Notes: a model not told the origin generated them from the letters alone. Counted from the first letter of the stretch, positions 1-20,010 are shown. The stretch is 64,000 bases of DNA from Pegea sp. RAD2-039 (GCA_034620365.1 JAQGEQ010000379.1:457902-521901), one strand, 5' to 3'. Numbers and translations are program-made.

Positions 1-604
1 AAAAACCAAATAGAATGATTTATCACAAGCAATATACAAATCAGTTACTAAAAATAATTTCATCACAACTCATAAACATTATTTAATAAAATATAACTTT
101 CTATAACCTTATTCAAACAGAATTTGTTAAGTAAGAAGCTTATTCGAATAGAAAACTAGATAATAATTGATAAGTACGAGTAGTTTGAAGAGTTCTCAGT
201 TGAGAATATTTAGATTTTGTTCCAAGGTACTTCAAGAGACTTGTATCAAGTCTATTACCGAAGTTAGAAGGTAAAAAGAAACATCTTTCATAAAATAAAC
301 TTCAAATCATAAAAATACTTTTGAAACTTAGGAGTGGAAGAGATGTAGAAACCTTATGATTAATCAAATGAAGATTAAATGAAATTAGAAAACTGGACAC
401 AAGCTGAGAAAGAGAATGTACCGCCCAAAGGCAGATGTTAACCTCTTCTCAAAAGCTGAAGATGGTAGAGGAAGATGCTAAACATAGAAGACGCAGCAAT
501 TGGCCTAATCTATTACTTAGAATCATTTTATGATTGGATTATAAGTTTGGTTCATAAACATAAAAAATTAGGAATAAATATTCACAAAGCAAAGTGAAAA
601 CTTT

Positions 605-1043
605 GGAAAATAATTAAAGCTGATAAAATAAAAGTATTGAAAACTGTATTAAATAACTTAAAAATTAACAGCTTTATCTTACAGTGGATTGAAGATTACT
701 TATCAGGTAGAATCCAACAAACTCGTGTAGAAAGATTTTTATCTACTTCTAGACAAATCACTAGTGGTGTTCCTCAGGGTTCTGTTCTGGGTCCCCTTCT
801 CTTTTTAATTTTCATTCAAAACCTCATCAGAAGATTAGTAGCAGTAGATGATGTCAGTGTGTTTGTGTATGCAAATGATATCAAGCTATTATCTTGTAAT
901 CCTTCAAACTGCACTACACACTGTAGAAAACTGGTCTACAAATTGGCAGCTCAGAATCCAGCCCACAAAGTCTGAACTTGTAACTTTTTCTCGCAAACCA
1001 GCTGTAAATTGCTTGAACCAATACTCCATCAATCGATTTATTA
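605..1043 (+). mobile_element. Non-LTR retrotransposon fragment, reverse transcriptase (plus copy)
   Basis: The plus strand encodes part of a LINE-type reverse transcriptase. Around 637-975 the translation contains SGVPQGSVLGPLLFLIF, the fingers/palm motif of jockey/CR1-like elements, followed by YANDIKLL where active elements have the catalytic YADD box, so one catalytic Asp is replaced by Asn. The frame then shifts: the continuation (NWQLRIQPTKSELVTFSR) is read in the frame starting at 848. No endonuclease domain, 5' end or poly(A) tail is visible. The copy stops near 1043, where an inverted partial copy begins. It is a dead fragment. Confidence 0.85.
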
Positions 1044-1044
1044 T

Positions 1045-1592
1045 TCATTCGTCGTATTTATTTATTATTATACAGTCGTATTTAATCCGTCGGATTTCCA
1101 AAGTATCTAAATTGATGAAGCTAAGACGATGTTTATAACTATCGTATTTAATATTCAGCTTCCTGCATACTAATCTCGTAAATGTGGCCTGAACAGACTC
1201 GATTTTGTTGATATCACTAACTTGATATGGCATCCATGCACTGACGTTGTATTCAAGAATTGGACATACGTTTAATTTGAAAAGATTGATAAAAAAGCAT
1301 GGGTTCTTAGAATTAAAGGTCTTTATAATAAAGTAAACAAGGTTGATTGATTTTGCAAAGATTTTGGAAACATAATTGCGCTATTTAAAGTCAGATGGTA
1401 GAGTAATGCCAAGGTCTAGGACCGAAGATATTCGTTGAATAATAAATCGATTGATGGAGTATTGGTTCAAGGAATTTGCAGCTGGTTTAAGAGAAAAAGT
1501 TCAGACTTTGTGGGCTGGAATCTGAGCTGCCAATTCGTAGACCAGTTTTCTACAGTGTGTAGTGCAATTTGAAGGATTACAAGATAATAGAT
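1045..1592 (-). mobile_element. Non-LTR retrotransposon fragment, RT 3' part (inverted copy)
   Basis: Read on the minus strand, 1592-1440 matches plus-strand 888-1043 with only scattered differences. The sequence then continues past the point where the plus copy ends, into the RT thumb and C-terminal region. The stretch PYQVSDINKIESVQ, with a following FTRLVCRKLNIKYDSY, is the typical LINE C-terminal signature and is open at 1233-1045. The N-terminal part of this copy carries frame breaks. The two fragments form a fold-back of about 155 bp arms around a 400-bp loop. Inferred origin: two insertions or one rearranged insertion. Confidence 0.8.
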
Positions 1593-1987
1593 TGATCTCA
1601 TCTACTTTAATCATTAAATATTAATTCAAATCATTAAAAGGTGTTTGAAGTTAAACAAAACCTTTTATCTAAATTCTTCTATTTGTAAACTACAATATTT
1701 TAAACTGTCAATTCAATTATCAAAACTGTAAAGTTTGAAAAATTGAATTTAATTTCAGAAAATATTTAAATATGAATTTTTCTATTTTTAAAATAATAAA
1801 TAAACTAGTAAATTTTATGAGATAAAACTATTTAACATCTAAAAAACAATAAATATTTTCGATAATCAAATTAAGTTTTATTAAAACTTTCAAATTCTAA
1901 ATGAAGATCAATCGCCGATGTAAACTGCTCTTCAAACAAACTAAAAAATCTAACGATTTGTCATTTATCAAAATATTATAATTTAGA

Positions 1988-1993
1988 TTTATT
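1988..1993 (-). terminator. Candidate poly(A) signal of GART
   Basis: AATAAA on the minus strand about 200 nt beyond the GART stop codon. The stretch between (1994-2194) is richer in GC than its surroundings and has no ORF, as expected for a 3' UTR. It includes a possible small stem AGGGCA/TGCCCT. An AATAAA also occurs inside the last coding exon near 2210. Confidence 0.5.
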
Positions 1994-2194
1994 ACTCAAT
2001 TGATAAAACATGACTAATGGTAGAAACCTCTGTCCAGGGCAAGGGCGGACCAGGTTATAAGTATGCCCTGCCACTATGAAAACAGACAGATGTTGGGTCT
2101 AAAAAGAGATTTGGTTTGGTAGATCGGAAGTTATCTTTTCGAGAAGATGAAGTCCTCCAGGAATCCAATCTTAGCTCCCAAGAAGGTCCCGGAG

Positions 2195-10033
<7,839 letters not shown>

Positions 10034-10042
10034 TTCTGTCAA

Positions 10043-10530
10043 TAAACAAAATATTGATTAATCATCACGAAGCAGAAAACGCTGAAAGAAGTTTTCGCGA
10101 AACATTGATTCAACATTACGTCATTTGCGCGAAAAGTTCATGACATTTTGACGTCATCATCACTGACGTCATTACGTTTCTACTTAAGGCGTTAGCTTGT
10201 CAGATTTTGACTTAGTGATACTGTGTATGACGTCATCATCAGCAGTAGCGTCGATGACGTCATCAGCAGCGTCAGTGATTCACCATCTATTTTTAAAAGT
10301 CTAGAAATTTCAATGACGTCATCAACGACGAGATAATCTTGTCACTAAGATCAATTGGATCTTTCTCGGCATCCAGTGGTGAGTCTTTGAAGAGGATTTT
10401 GATGATAAGAGCGACGCGCTTGTGACGTCATTGAGTTTTGAAATTTGAGGCTTAAAATCAAGTGATCCTAATCTCATCAATCGATTGATCTTTTCATCTA
10501 ATCTGATTGATGTAGATGAATATTTCAAGT
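10043..10530 (-). promoter_or_regulatory. GART upstream region with a cluster of CRE-like palindromes
   Basis: Immediately 5' of the GART start lie six exact TGACGTCA octamers, at 10149, 10164, 10228, 10255, 10314 and 10423, in under 300 bp. This is the consensus site of CREB/ATF bZIP factors (known biology). The segment is more GC-rich than the flanking DNA. A promoter role is inferred from position only. The same octamer is also frequent in exons and introns of this window, so it may not be regulatory here. A 68-codon minus-strand ORF in this stretch has no recognisable features. Confidence 0.4.
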
Positions 10531-13240
10531 GATCTTTATCATAAGTCTTGTGATCCGATGACTTATCTTTTAATCTTCTTCTATTTAGTAATCTTATAGA
10601 TGAAGAGCATCACAAAGATCTTCTAAAGATGAGAGGATATGATCCAACGCAAGATTTGAAGACTCAATCACAACATCCATTTCATAAACTCCTAAAGAGA
10701 TTCAAGTAGAATCATGTAAGATCAACTTCTCAAAAAACACTTGCATCTCTTGCCGTTAAAGATTTTGGATGTTAAAAGTGAAGTAAATAGGATTTTGTTG
10801 AACTTTTTATTGTGTCTTTTAGATCTTCATCTGATAAGAAGTCATTGAGGAGGTTGCAGAGTCTTTGCATGAATAGATTTCAAAGCTTAAATTAAGCCTT
10901 CTAGCATTTGAAGCAAGATAAATAGCTGTAGAAGATGACTTAGCCTTATTCTGATTGGTTGTTACAGTAAAAAGATGTTTGTTCAGAAGCTAGATATTTG
11001 TATAATTTTCATGATGACAATAAAAGTGTTCCCAAATTTTCTTGATGAATCTTTTAATATTCCAAGATAGTAGATAAATAAAAGTAAATCCACTTGATAG
11101 AGTGATTGATAATCAGAAAAAGTTTAGAAAACACTCATGGTTAGCACCTCTTGTGATTTAATTATCAACTGTCAACATTTGTAGTCAAAATAGTTTTGGA
11201 TAAAATTTTTTATCTTCATTTATAACAATATTAGAATTTCTCTTTATTCATATGCATCAATTATTAGCTATTATTAACAATACCTTTCATACATAAAATA
11301 TTCTCATTATTTTATGAACTTAAATAATTAAAATGAATTATAAACCTTAAAAAATAACACATAACTGAAAAGTGAACAAAGTAACTAATAAATATTTTTT
11401 TAAAGACATAAGTTTTATAGAACTAAAAATTAGTTGAAAAAAATAGAAGTTTTTTTTTAATAAAACTATTTATAAAATAAATTGCTAGTAGCAATTATTT
11501 AATCAATTTAATAAAATTTAATTGAATTAATCATATTTATAATAACTAATTAGTCAATTATCTAACAGTAATAAAAAATTATATCATAATTGATATATTT
11601 CTATAATTAAATAAAAATAAATTAACTAACTCATTATTTCAGGTAATATTTATATAAAATAATTAAAACATATTAATGATATAAAAAGTTATACAAATAA
11701 TTTTAGATGTAGAAGAAACACTTATAAAAAGAAATTTCAAACTTATCTATACATTACAACTATTTAAAATAATTTTTTATGTTAAAAAGTTTTTGATAAA
11801 TTAAAGATAAAAAATTTGAACATAAAAACAAGCTTTTATAAAATAACAACTTATTTATCTAGTATTTATATTGTTAAAACTACAAGTAAATTGTAATAAA
11901 TAATAATTATTTATTCTATTTAACACATGGCTACAATTGACAAATTCTACTGATAAAAAAATGAAGAAATTGGAATTGTTATATATCATTTGCTGAAGAA
12001 AATGCTTTAATTATAAAACTAATAATTATTATATGAGTTTATTGCAATAAATAATATAATAAAAATTAAATATTAATAATTGATTCAATTAATATGACTA
12101 TTTTAATCGAAATAAATCTTAAAACAAACTTAAACTGGTTTATAAATTTGTAAAAATGAAAATTTATTAAAAAGTTCAAATTGAATTTGGTACAAACTTG
12201 AGATCTTCAAACACGTTGTCTCAATATGACCCAAAATGGTCAAAAAATATTTAACATTCGACATTTAAAATAATTTTAGACTAATATTTAAGTTGTCATA
12301 TTATATGTTAGCTTGCACCAACAGAAAGTGATTGTTTCTATTTTATCTCCTATAAATTAAAACTTATGTTATTGCTTATTTATTTGTATCTAGAAGCAGA
12401 CAAACTTTCAGTGCTATTGACAACTAAACACGTGATTAATTTTTTAGAAGAAAATTTCAGGCTTGATGGGGTTTTATCAACTAGAAAACATTTGCTGTTG
12501 ATCTCTAATTATCTGATACATGGGGATCTTGGTAAGAAGTGTTTAGTTCAAATTTGAAATATTATTGAAAGGAATCACAATCTAAATTAAGAAGAAGTTG
12601 CAGAAGAATTTCGAATTTATTGTTTCAGTTTAAAAAGTTTAAATTTACAAAGCAGTTAATGTAAAACAATTAATTGCTGTATTTATAAAATGAAATAAAT
12701 AAATAAATAAATAAATATTTTTGCAATCACTTTTGAGCTACTTTTGCTCAAACACTAAAAAAAGGGATAGACGATTTTTTGTATAATTAATTCTTTTTTC
12801 TAAAATAATCACTTTTAAGCTCTCAGGTGGCTCATGTTACATCTGTCATCAATCATTCAAACCTTCAAAAGTAAAATTTGCGACAAATCTTTCAACAAAT
12901 AGAGTTGAGATCATGAAAGAAATTTATAAGATGAGTTGTTTGAAATTGTTGGGAAAAAATGTAGTCTTTTGATCTTTAGAAATACTTACTTTTTATGTTA
13001 TTAAAATTTGAAATTAAATAGATCTGAAAATAAACTTGGAACATGTATTCATCTGTTAGTAATATTGAATTGTAACTAATTTTTTAGAAGCATCTAATTT
13101 AATTTACTTCCTATAATACGCAAATGTTATTCAAAAAGTATTTGATTTTTCAAAAACTTCAAAATGAAACTCAGAATATGAAATTAAATAATTGTTTAGT
13201 TGATTTAAATCTTTTGAACAATTATCTTTTACCAAAATTC
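10531..13240. other. AT-rich intergenic stretch
   Basis: No supported gene. 10531-10700 has several GAAGATC/GATCTTC-type words. 11200-12300 is extremely AT-rich. A short AAAT microsatellite lies at 12685-12717. The 63-codon plus ORF at 12366 shows no coding signs. Confidence 0.6.
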
Positions 13241-13249
13241 TTCAATTCA

Positions 13250-13490
13250 TCAATCTATTAGCAGAATACCAAAAAGTCAAACGTCAAAATTTTTTATAAA
13301 TGAAATAGTCTACAGTCTGTTAATTGATGACGTATATGCCTAAAAGAGAAGTTGTTAACCTATCAACATTTCTTTACAACAGATGTAAAAAAAACAGAAG
13401 AGAAAGGTTACTCGAGGTCATTTCTTTGATGAAGAGGAAACCTAAATGTTGTTTGAGATTGGATTGTTTCAATTGTAATTTGAGACTAAA
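13250..13490 (+). repeat. Dispersed element with GTTGTTAACCTATTAACA core, copy 1
   Basis: This stretch shares an ordered series of words with three other places in the window: TTGATGACGTATAT, then AAGTTGTTAACCTATCAACA, ACAGATGTA, and GAAAGGTTACT followed by AGGTCAT. The other copies are near 19780-20010 (+), 27140-27380 (+) and 28960-29230 (-). This is the most diverged copy. The ORF at 13324 is part of it and is not convincing as a gene. Confidence 0.6.
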
Positions 13491-15278
13491 AACCATAAGT
13501 CTTATTTTCGTTTCTATAGAAAAATGCTAAGAGTTTTTAAGGATCTTTGTATCTTGTTGTCAACTGAGCAAAACTAAAAAGTCTTCATTAGGAAACACCA
13601 ACAAAGAACTCACATCTAATTACATATGTCATTTTCAATTTACTTTTAATCTTCTTACATCTGGTGATCTTATGGAAGTCATGTAATGATTAGGAATATT
13701 TTAGGTTTGTTTCTAGGAACACTTGATATATTTCTATGGTAACCACAGCTTAGTTTTCAACCCAACTTTATCACTACATCAAAATCTATCATCTCTCTAA
13801 AGATTTTGTTAAAAAATTAGAACTTTTTTCTCTACATCGTTTCTATTTTTATATTATTTGTACTAAATTGTGAAACTTAAAACCTTTTCATTATCTTTTC
13901 ACTCAGTTTGTGTTGCTTCTGTCCGCTATAAGAGCTGTAGAATATGTCGCTTGCAGCCATGCGTCTAATAACTAATAAATTGTAAAACGAATTTGAAAAA
14001 ATCAAATTCAAAGTCATTCCTGTCTAATGATTGAAACTTTTATTAATTTTTGTTATGATAATTAAAGCGATATAACGACAGTTGCCGTCGAGTATTTGGG
14101 CAAAATCACTTAAAAAATTAATTTATAGTAAACAGCCTGAGCTTTTGGAGCTGAAAAAATTTGAAAGATGTAGTTATTAGCTGGTCTAGAATTAATTGTA
14201 GTTTTCTTATCTCAGTTACTTTGGAAACTAAATTGATTTAGTCACACTAATCATTAGATAAACAAATTTTGATTTATTCTGGTTTGATTTTAAGATAAAA
14301 AGAAATTAAATAAATTTGAAATTAACTGAAAAATTTTACTTTTAAAAACTTGTTCAAAAAACAACTTTTACTTTTTTAATCCTAAATTACTTCTAATTTC
14401 TGTTCTTTAAATTCTTACAACTTTAATTTTAACTAAATAACTTTTCTATAAGTTAGAATATTTTCTACAAAAATATTTTTCATTTATTTGAAATAACTTT
14501 AAACTTTTTTCTTACAAAGTAACTACTTTTCATAAATATTTTTTTCAAAACAATACTTCCTGAAAATAAAAATAAAAGTTCGACGAAAACTATTAGTTAA
14601 CGATTAGTTAACGATTAGTTACAAAAATTATACTTTTTTGTAATTTAACATTTCTAAAATTTTGATATTTTAGCAAATTTAGTAATTTTAGAAAATAAAT
14701 GAGAAAAACAAATAATTTAAAACTTATAAATTTTTTTTTATCTTTTATTTTATTTTTTAGAAATCTTTAATTTGCAATTGAAACCTTTCGTAAATAGAAT
14801 TAGCTAAATTGATTTATATTGAAATAAAAGAAATTTTTTAATATTTTTGCTATATAAACACGAATGATGTATCTATAAGTGAAATTTAAATTCAAGCATA
14901 CACATTTGAAAAAAATTGTATGTCAACACTGTTTGTTTAAAAATTTAGAATAGTTTGTTATTAAATATCTAGAAAGGATTTATTATTTGTAGAAAGTTTT
15001 ACTTATTTAGAAACTTAAAAGTTTGAATATTGTTATTTTCAAATTAATTTAATTTTTAGATTTTTATTTATATGGATTTAAAAAAAAAACTTTTCTAGAT
15101 AAATTTTGTAAAAGCCAAATAATGTATAATATTTATGTAATAATTTTTATGATTCATATAAATTATATTTCTATTAAAACAATTTAATATATATAATATA
15201 TTATAATAATTTATTATTTTTTTATATTCGTAGGAAATTTATAATATTTTATACAAAAGAATTTGTTGATAAAACAAA

Positions 15279-15545
15279 ATGTCAGAAATTACTGAAGAAA
15301 TGTTAAAAAATCTTTCAAAAGAAGATAAAAGAATGATGATTAAAAACAGAAAAGTTCTTTTAAAGAATATTTCAACTTTAATGACTTCTCATTTAAATTT
15401 AAAAAGCAAAAAGTATGTTTCAGGTTATGATAAATGCAGAATTATTGAAGATCAGATACAATATGAATCCGATGAAAAAGAATATTCCCAACTTTTAGAT
15501 GAACTTTCCAAACTTGAATCGTCGCTTAAAAAAGATCAAAATTAA
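15279..15545 (+). CDS. Small charged helical protein, unknown function
   Basis: An 88-codon ORF starting at a true ATG. Its composition is rich in Lys, Glu, Leu and Ser and looks alpha-helical (for example KNLSKEDKRMMIKNRK and DELSKLESSLKKDQN). It has no signal peptide, membrane segment or motif I recognise. A pyrimidine-rich ATTCGTAG at 15226-15233 upstream could be the acceptor of a 5' UTR intron. Base composition is less AT-extreme than the flanks. It lies in the left duplication arm with no equivalent in the right arm, so it is either an insertion there or a loss on the other side. It could be a lineage-specific gene or a chance ORF; coding status is only moderately supported. Confidence 0.45.
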   Translation: MSEITEEMLKNLSKEDKRMMIKNRKVLLKNISTLMTSHLNLKSKKYVSGYDKCRIIEDQIQYESDEKEYSQLLDELSKLESSLKKDQN

Positions 15546-16110
15546 TGAGAGTCAATAATTTCTTTTTTATAAATTGTATAAATAAAAAAAACTAAATTAA
15601 AATAAACAAATTGAGTTAGTGTTCAGAGTTTAATAATCTTACATTGTTATAAAATAAACAGAAAGGTTTGGATTTAAAAAAGTTTAAAAAATAAATTAAA
15701 GTTATATTTTTATTGTTGTTAAATAACTATTTTTAATTTTTTAATCAAAGATAAAAAAAACTTTTAAAGTTTGACAATTATTCAACTAAGAATTCAATGT
15801 TTTTGCTTCTAAGTTTTCATAAACATTTTTTGTTTAAATATCTTTCCAACTGTCTAAGTGGAATGTTAAAAGTTAATTTATCTAAATATATCAACAGAAT
15901 TTTAATTTAAAGTTAGCATCTTGACTTGTAAAAACTACTTGAGCTAATTTTTAGTTAAAAGATGAATTAATTTTGAATATTTTTATGGCTTATTCCAAAA
16001 ATTATATAATAAACAAACAAATTAAAATTAGTTTCTTAGCTTTCTACAAATGTTTGATTTAAGATGTTTAAGTAATATTATTTTTTTTTAGCAAAATATT
16101 TTTGATTAAA

Positions 16111-16403
16111 ATGACAGAAAATATTTCTTTTAAAATTTATTAAATGAAATTTGGAGTTTTAGAGACACAATAAGGAAAGTTCCACTTCTTAACACTGAGT
16201 TGAGGAAAATTTATGAAATATTAAACCAGTTTTCATCAGTTGCTAAGTATAAGAAGATTCAAAAGATTAATCAGTATCTTCTCTCAGAAGATTTCAATGA
16301 TATTTTGAAAGATTTAGAAGATGCAAATAAAAAAGATAATTTGAAAGAAAATTTTGATAAAATCAAAGAACAGATTTTCCATCAACTGTTTTGCTTCTTG
16401 TAA
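16111..16403 (+). pseudogene. Frameshifted copy of the small helical ORF (left arm)
   Basis: This is the left-arm homologue of the intact minus-strand ORF at 32135-32428. The ATG at 16111 and the first codons match, but a single G is missing near 16131 (TCTTTTAAAA against TCTTTTGAAAA), which brings a stop codon four codons later. The reading frame resumes downstream and is open to a stop at 16401, with nearly the same protein (LRKIYEILNQFSSVAKYKK onward). A truncated product from an internal start is possible but unsupported. Confidence 0.7.
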
Positions 16404-17301
16404 ACTTTTAAAATACATTTTATTTGACAATTTTTTTATTTAATTGGTGTTTTTTGTAGAAATTAAACATATTTTGATTGATTTTTTAAAGTGAATTTTA
16501 AACATTTTGTTTAGCTTCCTATTTTTAGTTAGAATTAATCTTTTATGAAAATTAATAATTAAAAGAAAAACTTTTAATAAAATCAGTTTTAAAGTAAATT
16601 AGATACAAACTATTTTGGATTTATTTTTGCAAAAAGAAAAATACTGATTTTAATAAATTAAAATAAATACTTTAAATTCAATATTTTTAATATCAAATCT
16701 TTGTAAATTTCAAGCAGTTTATTTAATTTTCATAATATCTTCAAAACTTTTTTTAATTTTCAGCAGTTTATTGAAGTTTGCATTTCAATAACTATTTGTG
16801 GGATAGAATAATTTTTTAAAAATTTAAGTTGAAAAACAGTTACTTTTAGTTTTTATTTATAATATATTTTTAAGTTTGAAATAAATGAAATATAATCAAA
16901 TTTAAAAGGTTGAAAAACTGATTCGTTAAAACAATTCCTTTTAATGAATATTATACATACAAGGCCTACATACAAGGTTTGTGCTTGATGGTAAGCGAAG
17001 GAATTGCTTCTTCGCAGTAACTACTTTCTTAGTATTTCATCAAAAACTCATCTAGAAGAAAATATTATTCTAATTTTGAAAATTCTTAAAGTTTAATTAC
17101 CCCCAAGTAATTATGTTGTCAACAACGTCTAACAAGTATTTAAACTGAACTTTCAGAAATAGTTTTTATCACTTGATACAATTGAATATTAAAAAGTTTT
17201 AGGAACAGCTTTTTTATGAAATGAAATCTTGAATCTTTCAAATCTTTTTTCATCAACTTAACAAATAATTAATGAAACCAAACCAATTTTCATTCAAATC
17301 T

Positions 17302-17307
17302 TTTATT
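17302..17307 (-). terminator. Candidate poly(A) signal of the lectin-like gene
   Basis: AATAAA on the minus strand about 250 nt after the stop codon at 17558. Confidence 0.35.
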
Positions 17308-17557
17308 TGTGATTATTAGTATCTATAAAAACAAAGAATCCTTAAACTAAATCAAAGACATTTTTGAGATTATAAAAATCAAAATTTTAGGAGTTAATTT
17401 TCTGATTATTTTTGTTATTATCATTTAACATTAAAATATGAAACTTGAAAAGACGAAATTAGGAAGAGATAAAATCTTCAAAATACATCATTGAAAGTCT
17501 CTAAACATTTGTGAAGATCTGACGTTGGGTTCCGATGATCTCATTTAGAAGATCATT

Positions 17558-18364
17558 CTATTGAAGCAAATTAAGATGAGGATCATTATTAGATGTAAGA
17601 TTAGACTCATGAAAAGGATTAGAAAATCCACTAGGAGCAGGATCAGAACTTCCAACTTTTACAGAACAAGTCTCAGAAACATTAGATGAATTTTCCGGAC
17701 ATTTTGATTCTGAGTTGGAAAAGTTGAAGAATATTTTGGTTTTTTGATTTGCTTTCAACTTCAAATAGAGATCAATAATCATATAGATGATCATCAAGAT
17801 CAAAGCAAGAATCAGAACATTTAAGATTGAACTTCCAAACAAACAATTAGAATCTGATGTTTCAGAGAGATTTGCATCCATCAATTGATCTGTTAGATTA
17901 ATCTTTCTACATATAAATGGTAACTTTGTCTCATTTTTTACAAAAAAACTCCCATCGTTGTTACGGAAAACAATCTCACCAATCCCACCATTCTCATCTT
18001 TCAAACCAAAAAATTCATTTTCATTCCCAACACTTCCATCACACCAACTAACTCTGTTATTCTCCACAAGAGCACCAGCCCGCCAAAAGTCCTGCCCTTT
18101 TCGAATTACAACAGAATCTGTAGCATTCACGTAGCAAAGATTAAAATTATCTGATCTAAATTGATCAAAATCTTCTTTCTTCTTCAGAGGATGTAACTCA
18201 GCGCCAAGATTTTTACAGTAACCGACAGAATCTTTATAATTCATAGAATGTTCAACAAGTACATAAGTTCCTGAATACTTCTCAACTACCACCTGACCGT
18301 ATTTACATTCTTTGAAGACATAACCTTTAGGCTTCCTAATAATCACCATAATATCAACTAAACT
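17558..18364 (-). CDS. C-type-lectin-like single-pass membrane protein (terminal exon)
   Basis: A 268-codon open exon. It begins after a TTTTTCAG acceptor (exon base 18364), conserved in the right-arm copy, so an upstream exon, probably with the signal peptide, is expected but I did not find it. Residues 1-150 look like a divergent C-type lectin domain: a Tyr-x-x-Ser-x-x-x-Cys-x-x-x-Gly-Ala helix (DSVGYCKNLGAELHPL), WRAGALVENNRVSWCDGS, and a closing LPFICRK. Four N-glycosylation sequons (NAT, NET, NLT, NLS) precede one transmembrane segment of about 20 residues (LNVLILALILMIIYMIIDLY). The cytoplasmic tail is Ser-rich and contains Asn-Pro-Phe, a known EH-domain endocytosis motif. Inferred role: cell-surface recognition receptor. 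Ligand unknown; no Ca-binding EPN/QPD triplet is obvious. Confidence 0.7.
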   Translation of the reverse strand, partial: SLVDIMVIIRKPKGYVFKECKYGQVVVEKYSGTYVLVEHSMNYKDSVGYCKNLGAELHPLKKKEDFDQFRSDNFNLCYVNATDSVVIRKGQDFWRAGALVENNRVSWCDGSVGNENEFFGLKDENGGIGEIVFRNNDGSFFVKNETKLPFICRKINLTDQLMDANLSETSDSNCLFGSSILNVLILALILMIIYMIIDLYLKLKANQKTKIFFNFSNSESKCPENSSNVSETCSVKVGSSDPAPSGFSNPFHESNLTSNNDPHLNLLQ

Positions 18365-19779
18365 CTGAAAAAGTTTATATTTCAAAGTTTAAAGTTTTGA
18401 TACAAATTTAACAAAGTTTAAAACTGATCTTTATTACAGCAAATATCAAAGTTGCTTTTAATGCAAATGTAAAGACTTAACTGAACCTACAAAGTTCCTG
18501 AACTAGTCGCTAGCATTATTTCTTTTTCACTGTTTGAAGAAAGTAGTATCTCGTTTAAACTGAAGTTTTGTTTTTTGATTTTAAATTTTTTTTAATGGGC
18601 GAAAAGGTTTTTTTTTTCATTTTTTTTCACAAAATGTAATTATTCAAAAAAAATCAACTTTGAGTAGATTAAAAAAAGTATAAAAATGAGGTGATAAAGT
18701 AACAAAGTAAAAGAAATTTTTAAACATTTAAAAGTATGATTTAAACAATTACAATTACTTAAGCTACAAAAGTTACAAAATCTACTTATAAAAATAAACT
18801 GATCAAAAAAACATTTATTTCAATTTTTTAATTTTGTAGAAAATTCAAATACTTCAAAAAAAGAAAATTTTATAACTTAAAGACTAATTCTAAAAATATC
18901 TTAATATCTTAAACAATCATCAGTAAAAGATTAAGTTTCATCTAAGACATAAAAATATGAAGATGATTAAATGAAGAGGATAAGTTAAAAGGAATTCTGT
19001 AAAAAAAACTCACATTGTAACCAAACAAATCTTTGCTATTTGAAACTAGAAAGAAATTACCTACTTCAACAATTTCAACTTTCTTATAAATTAACTTTCA
19101 AACTGATTCAACTCAAAGATTGCTTCAAAATCTGCGAGAAAAAGTTTCTCAAAAAATCAAACTTCTTTTTTTTCATAAAGTATTCATTCTAACTTTTAAT
19201 GTAATGATGTTACATATGTTACCAGTCATATAAAACAATAAACTTTTGTCAAATATATTTTATCAAATTGATGGTAAAATCAGAAACTTTAGGTTGTTCA
19301 AAACAATATTAATTTGAGATTTAATCTATAAAAGTATGATTCAAGTCATTTTGTTGACTTTTGATTTTTTGGTTATCCATTTTTTACTTCTTGAATTTTC
19401 CATTTTTTTCTTTTTCAAAACTTGGCAGTGTTGCTATCTTTCAAAAAACTACTTTTTTAGTTGTCGAGACTTTTTCATTATTTCTCTGCTGTCATATTTG
19501 TGTTTGTTAAAACAAATTTATCATCTACATCCATGTGTTAAATACATAAATTTTCTAATTTGAAAAATGATAGCTTTAGAAAAATGTTTTTAGTTTTATT
19601 TATATTTATTTTTAAAAACTTAGATTAATAAACGATGAAAAACTTTGAATTAAAACGGAAATTTCAACAACTTTTATTTTTGCTTATTTTAAAATATCTT
19701 TAAAACATTTTTCCTCAGAATCGATCTTTTAAACAAAAAGGATTTTAGTTTTTATTAGGGGTTAAAATATCTGATTTCA

Positions 19780-20010
19780 AACAAATTCACATCAAAGTTA
19801 AGTTATTTGTAGTCAACCAAAAGATGTAATCGTCGTCATAATGATTCATAAGAAAACGCTTTAAAGTTGATGACGTATATCACTACAAAAGAAGAAGTTG
19901 TTAACCTATTAACAGATGTATGTTTCAAAATACAAACGAAAGGTTACTTCAGGTGATATAATCAATTGAATGGAAAGAAATTTGAGATTTTGATTTTTCT
20001 AAATGTAATT
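19780..20010 (+). repeat. Dispersed GTTGTTAACCTATTAACA element, copy 2
   Basis: It contains TTGATGACGTATATCAC, AAGAAGAAGTTGTTAACC, CTATTAACAGATGTATG and GAAAGGTTACTTCAGG. It lies about 1.5 kb upstream of the left lectin exon, in antisense orientation, and pairs with the right-arm copy at 28960-29230. Confidence 0.65.

Noticed and set aside
10034-10042. Upstream start of GART at 10042
   Set aside because: The codon is TTG, and an acceptor-like CAG lies between it and the first ATG at 10033.
10322-10528. 68-aa minus ORF upstream of GART
   Set aside because: No motif, no partner exon, and it covers the palindrome-rich upstream region.
12685-12717. AAAT repeat as a retroposon poly(A) tail
   Set aside because: No element body is recognisable on either side; a simple microsatellite is enough.
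13324-13530. 68-aa ORF as a gene
   Set aside because: It overlaps the dispersed GTTGTTAACC block, and the other three copies do not keep the frame.
16985-17025. Small hairpin GCGAAG..CTTCGC as a microRNA
   Set aside because: The stem is only six base pairs; too short for a precursor.
18365-18385. Lectin ORF start at 18385 with residues MKYKLFQ
   Set aside because: The first codon is TTG and this stretch is the polypyrimidine tract and acceptor of the exon, conserved in both arms.
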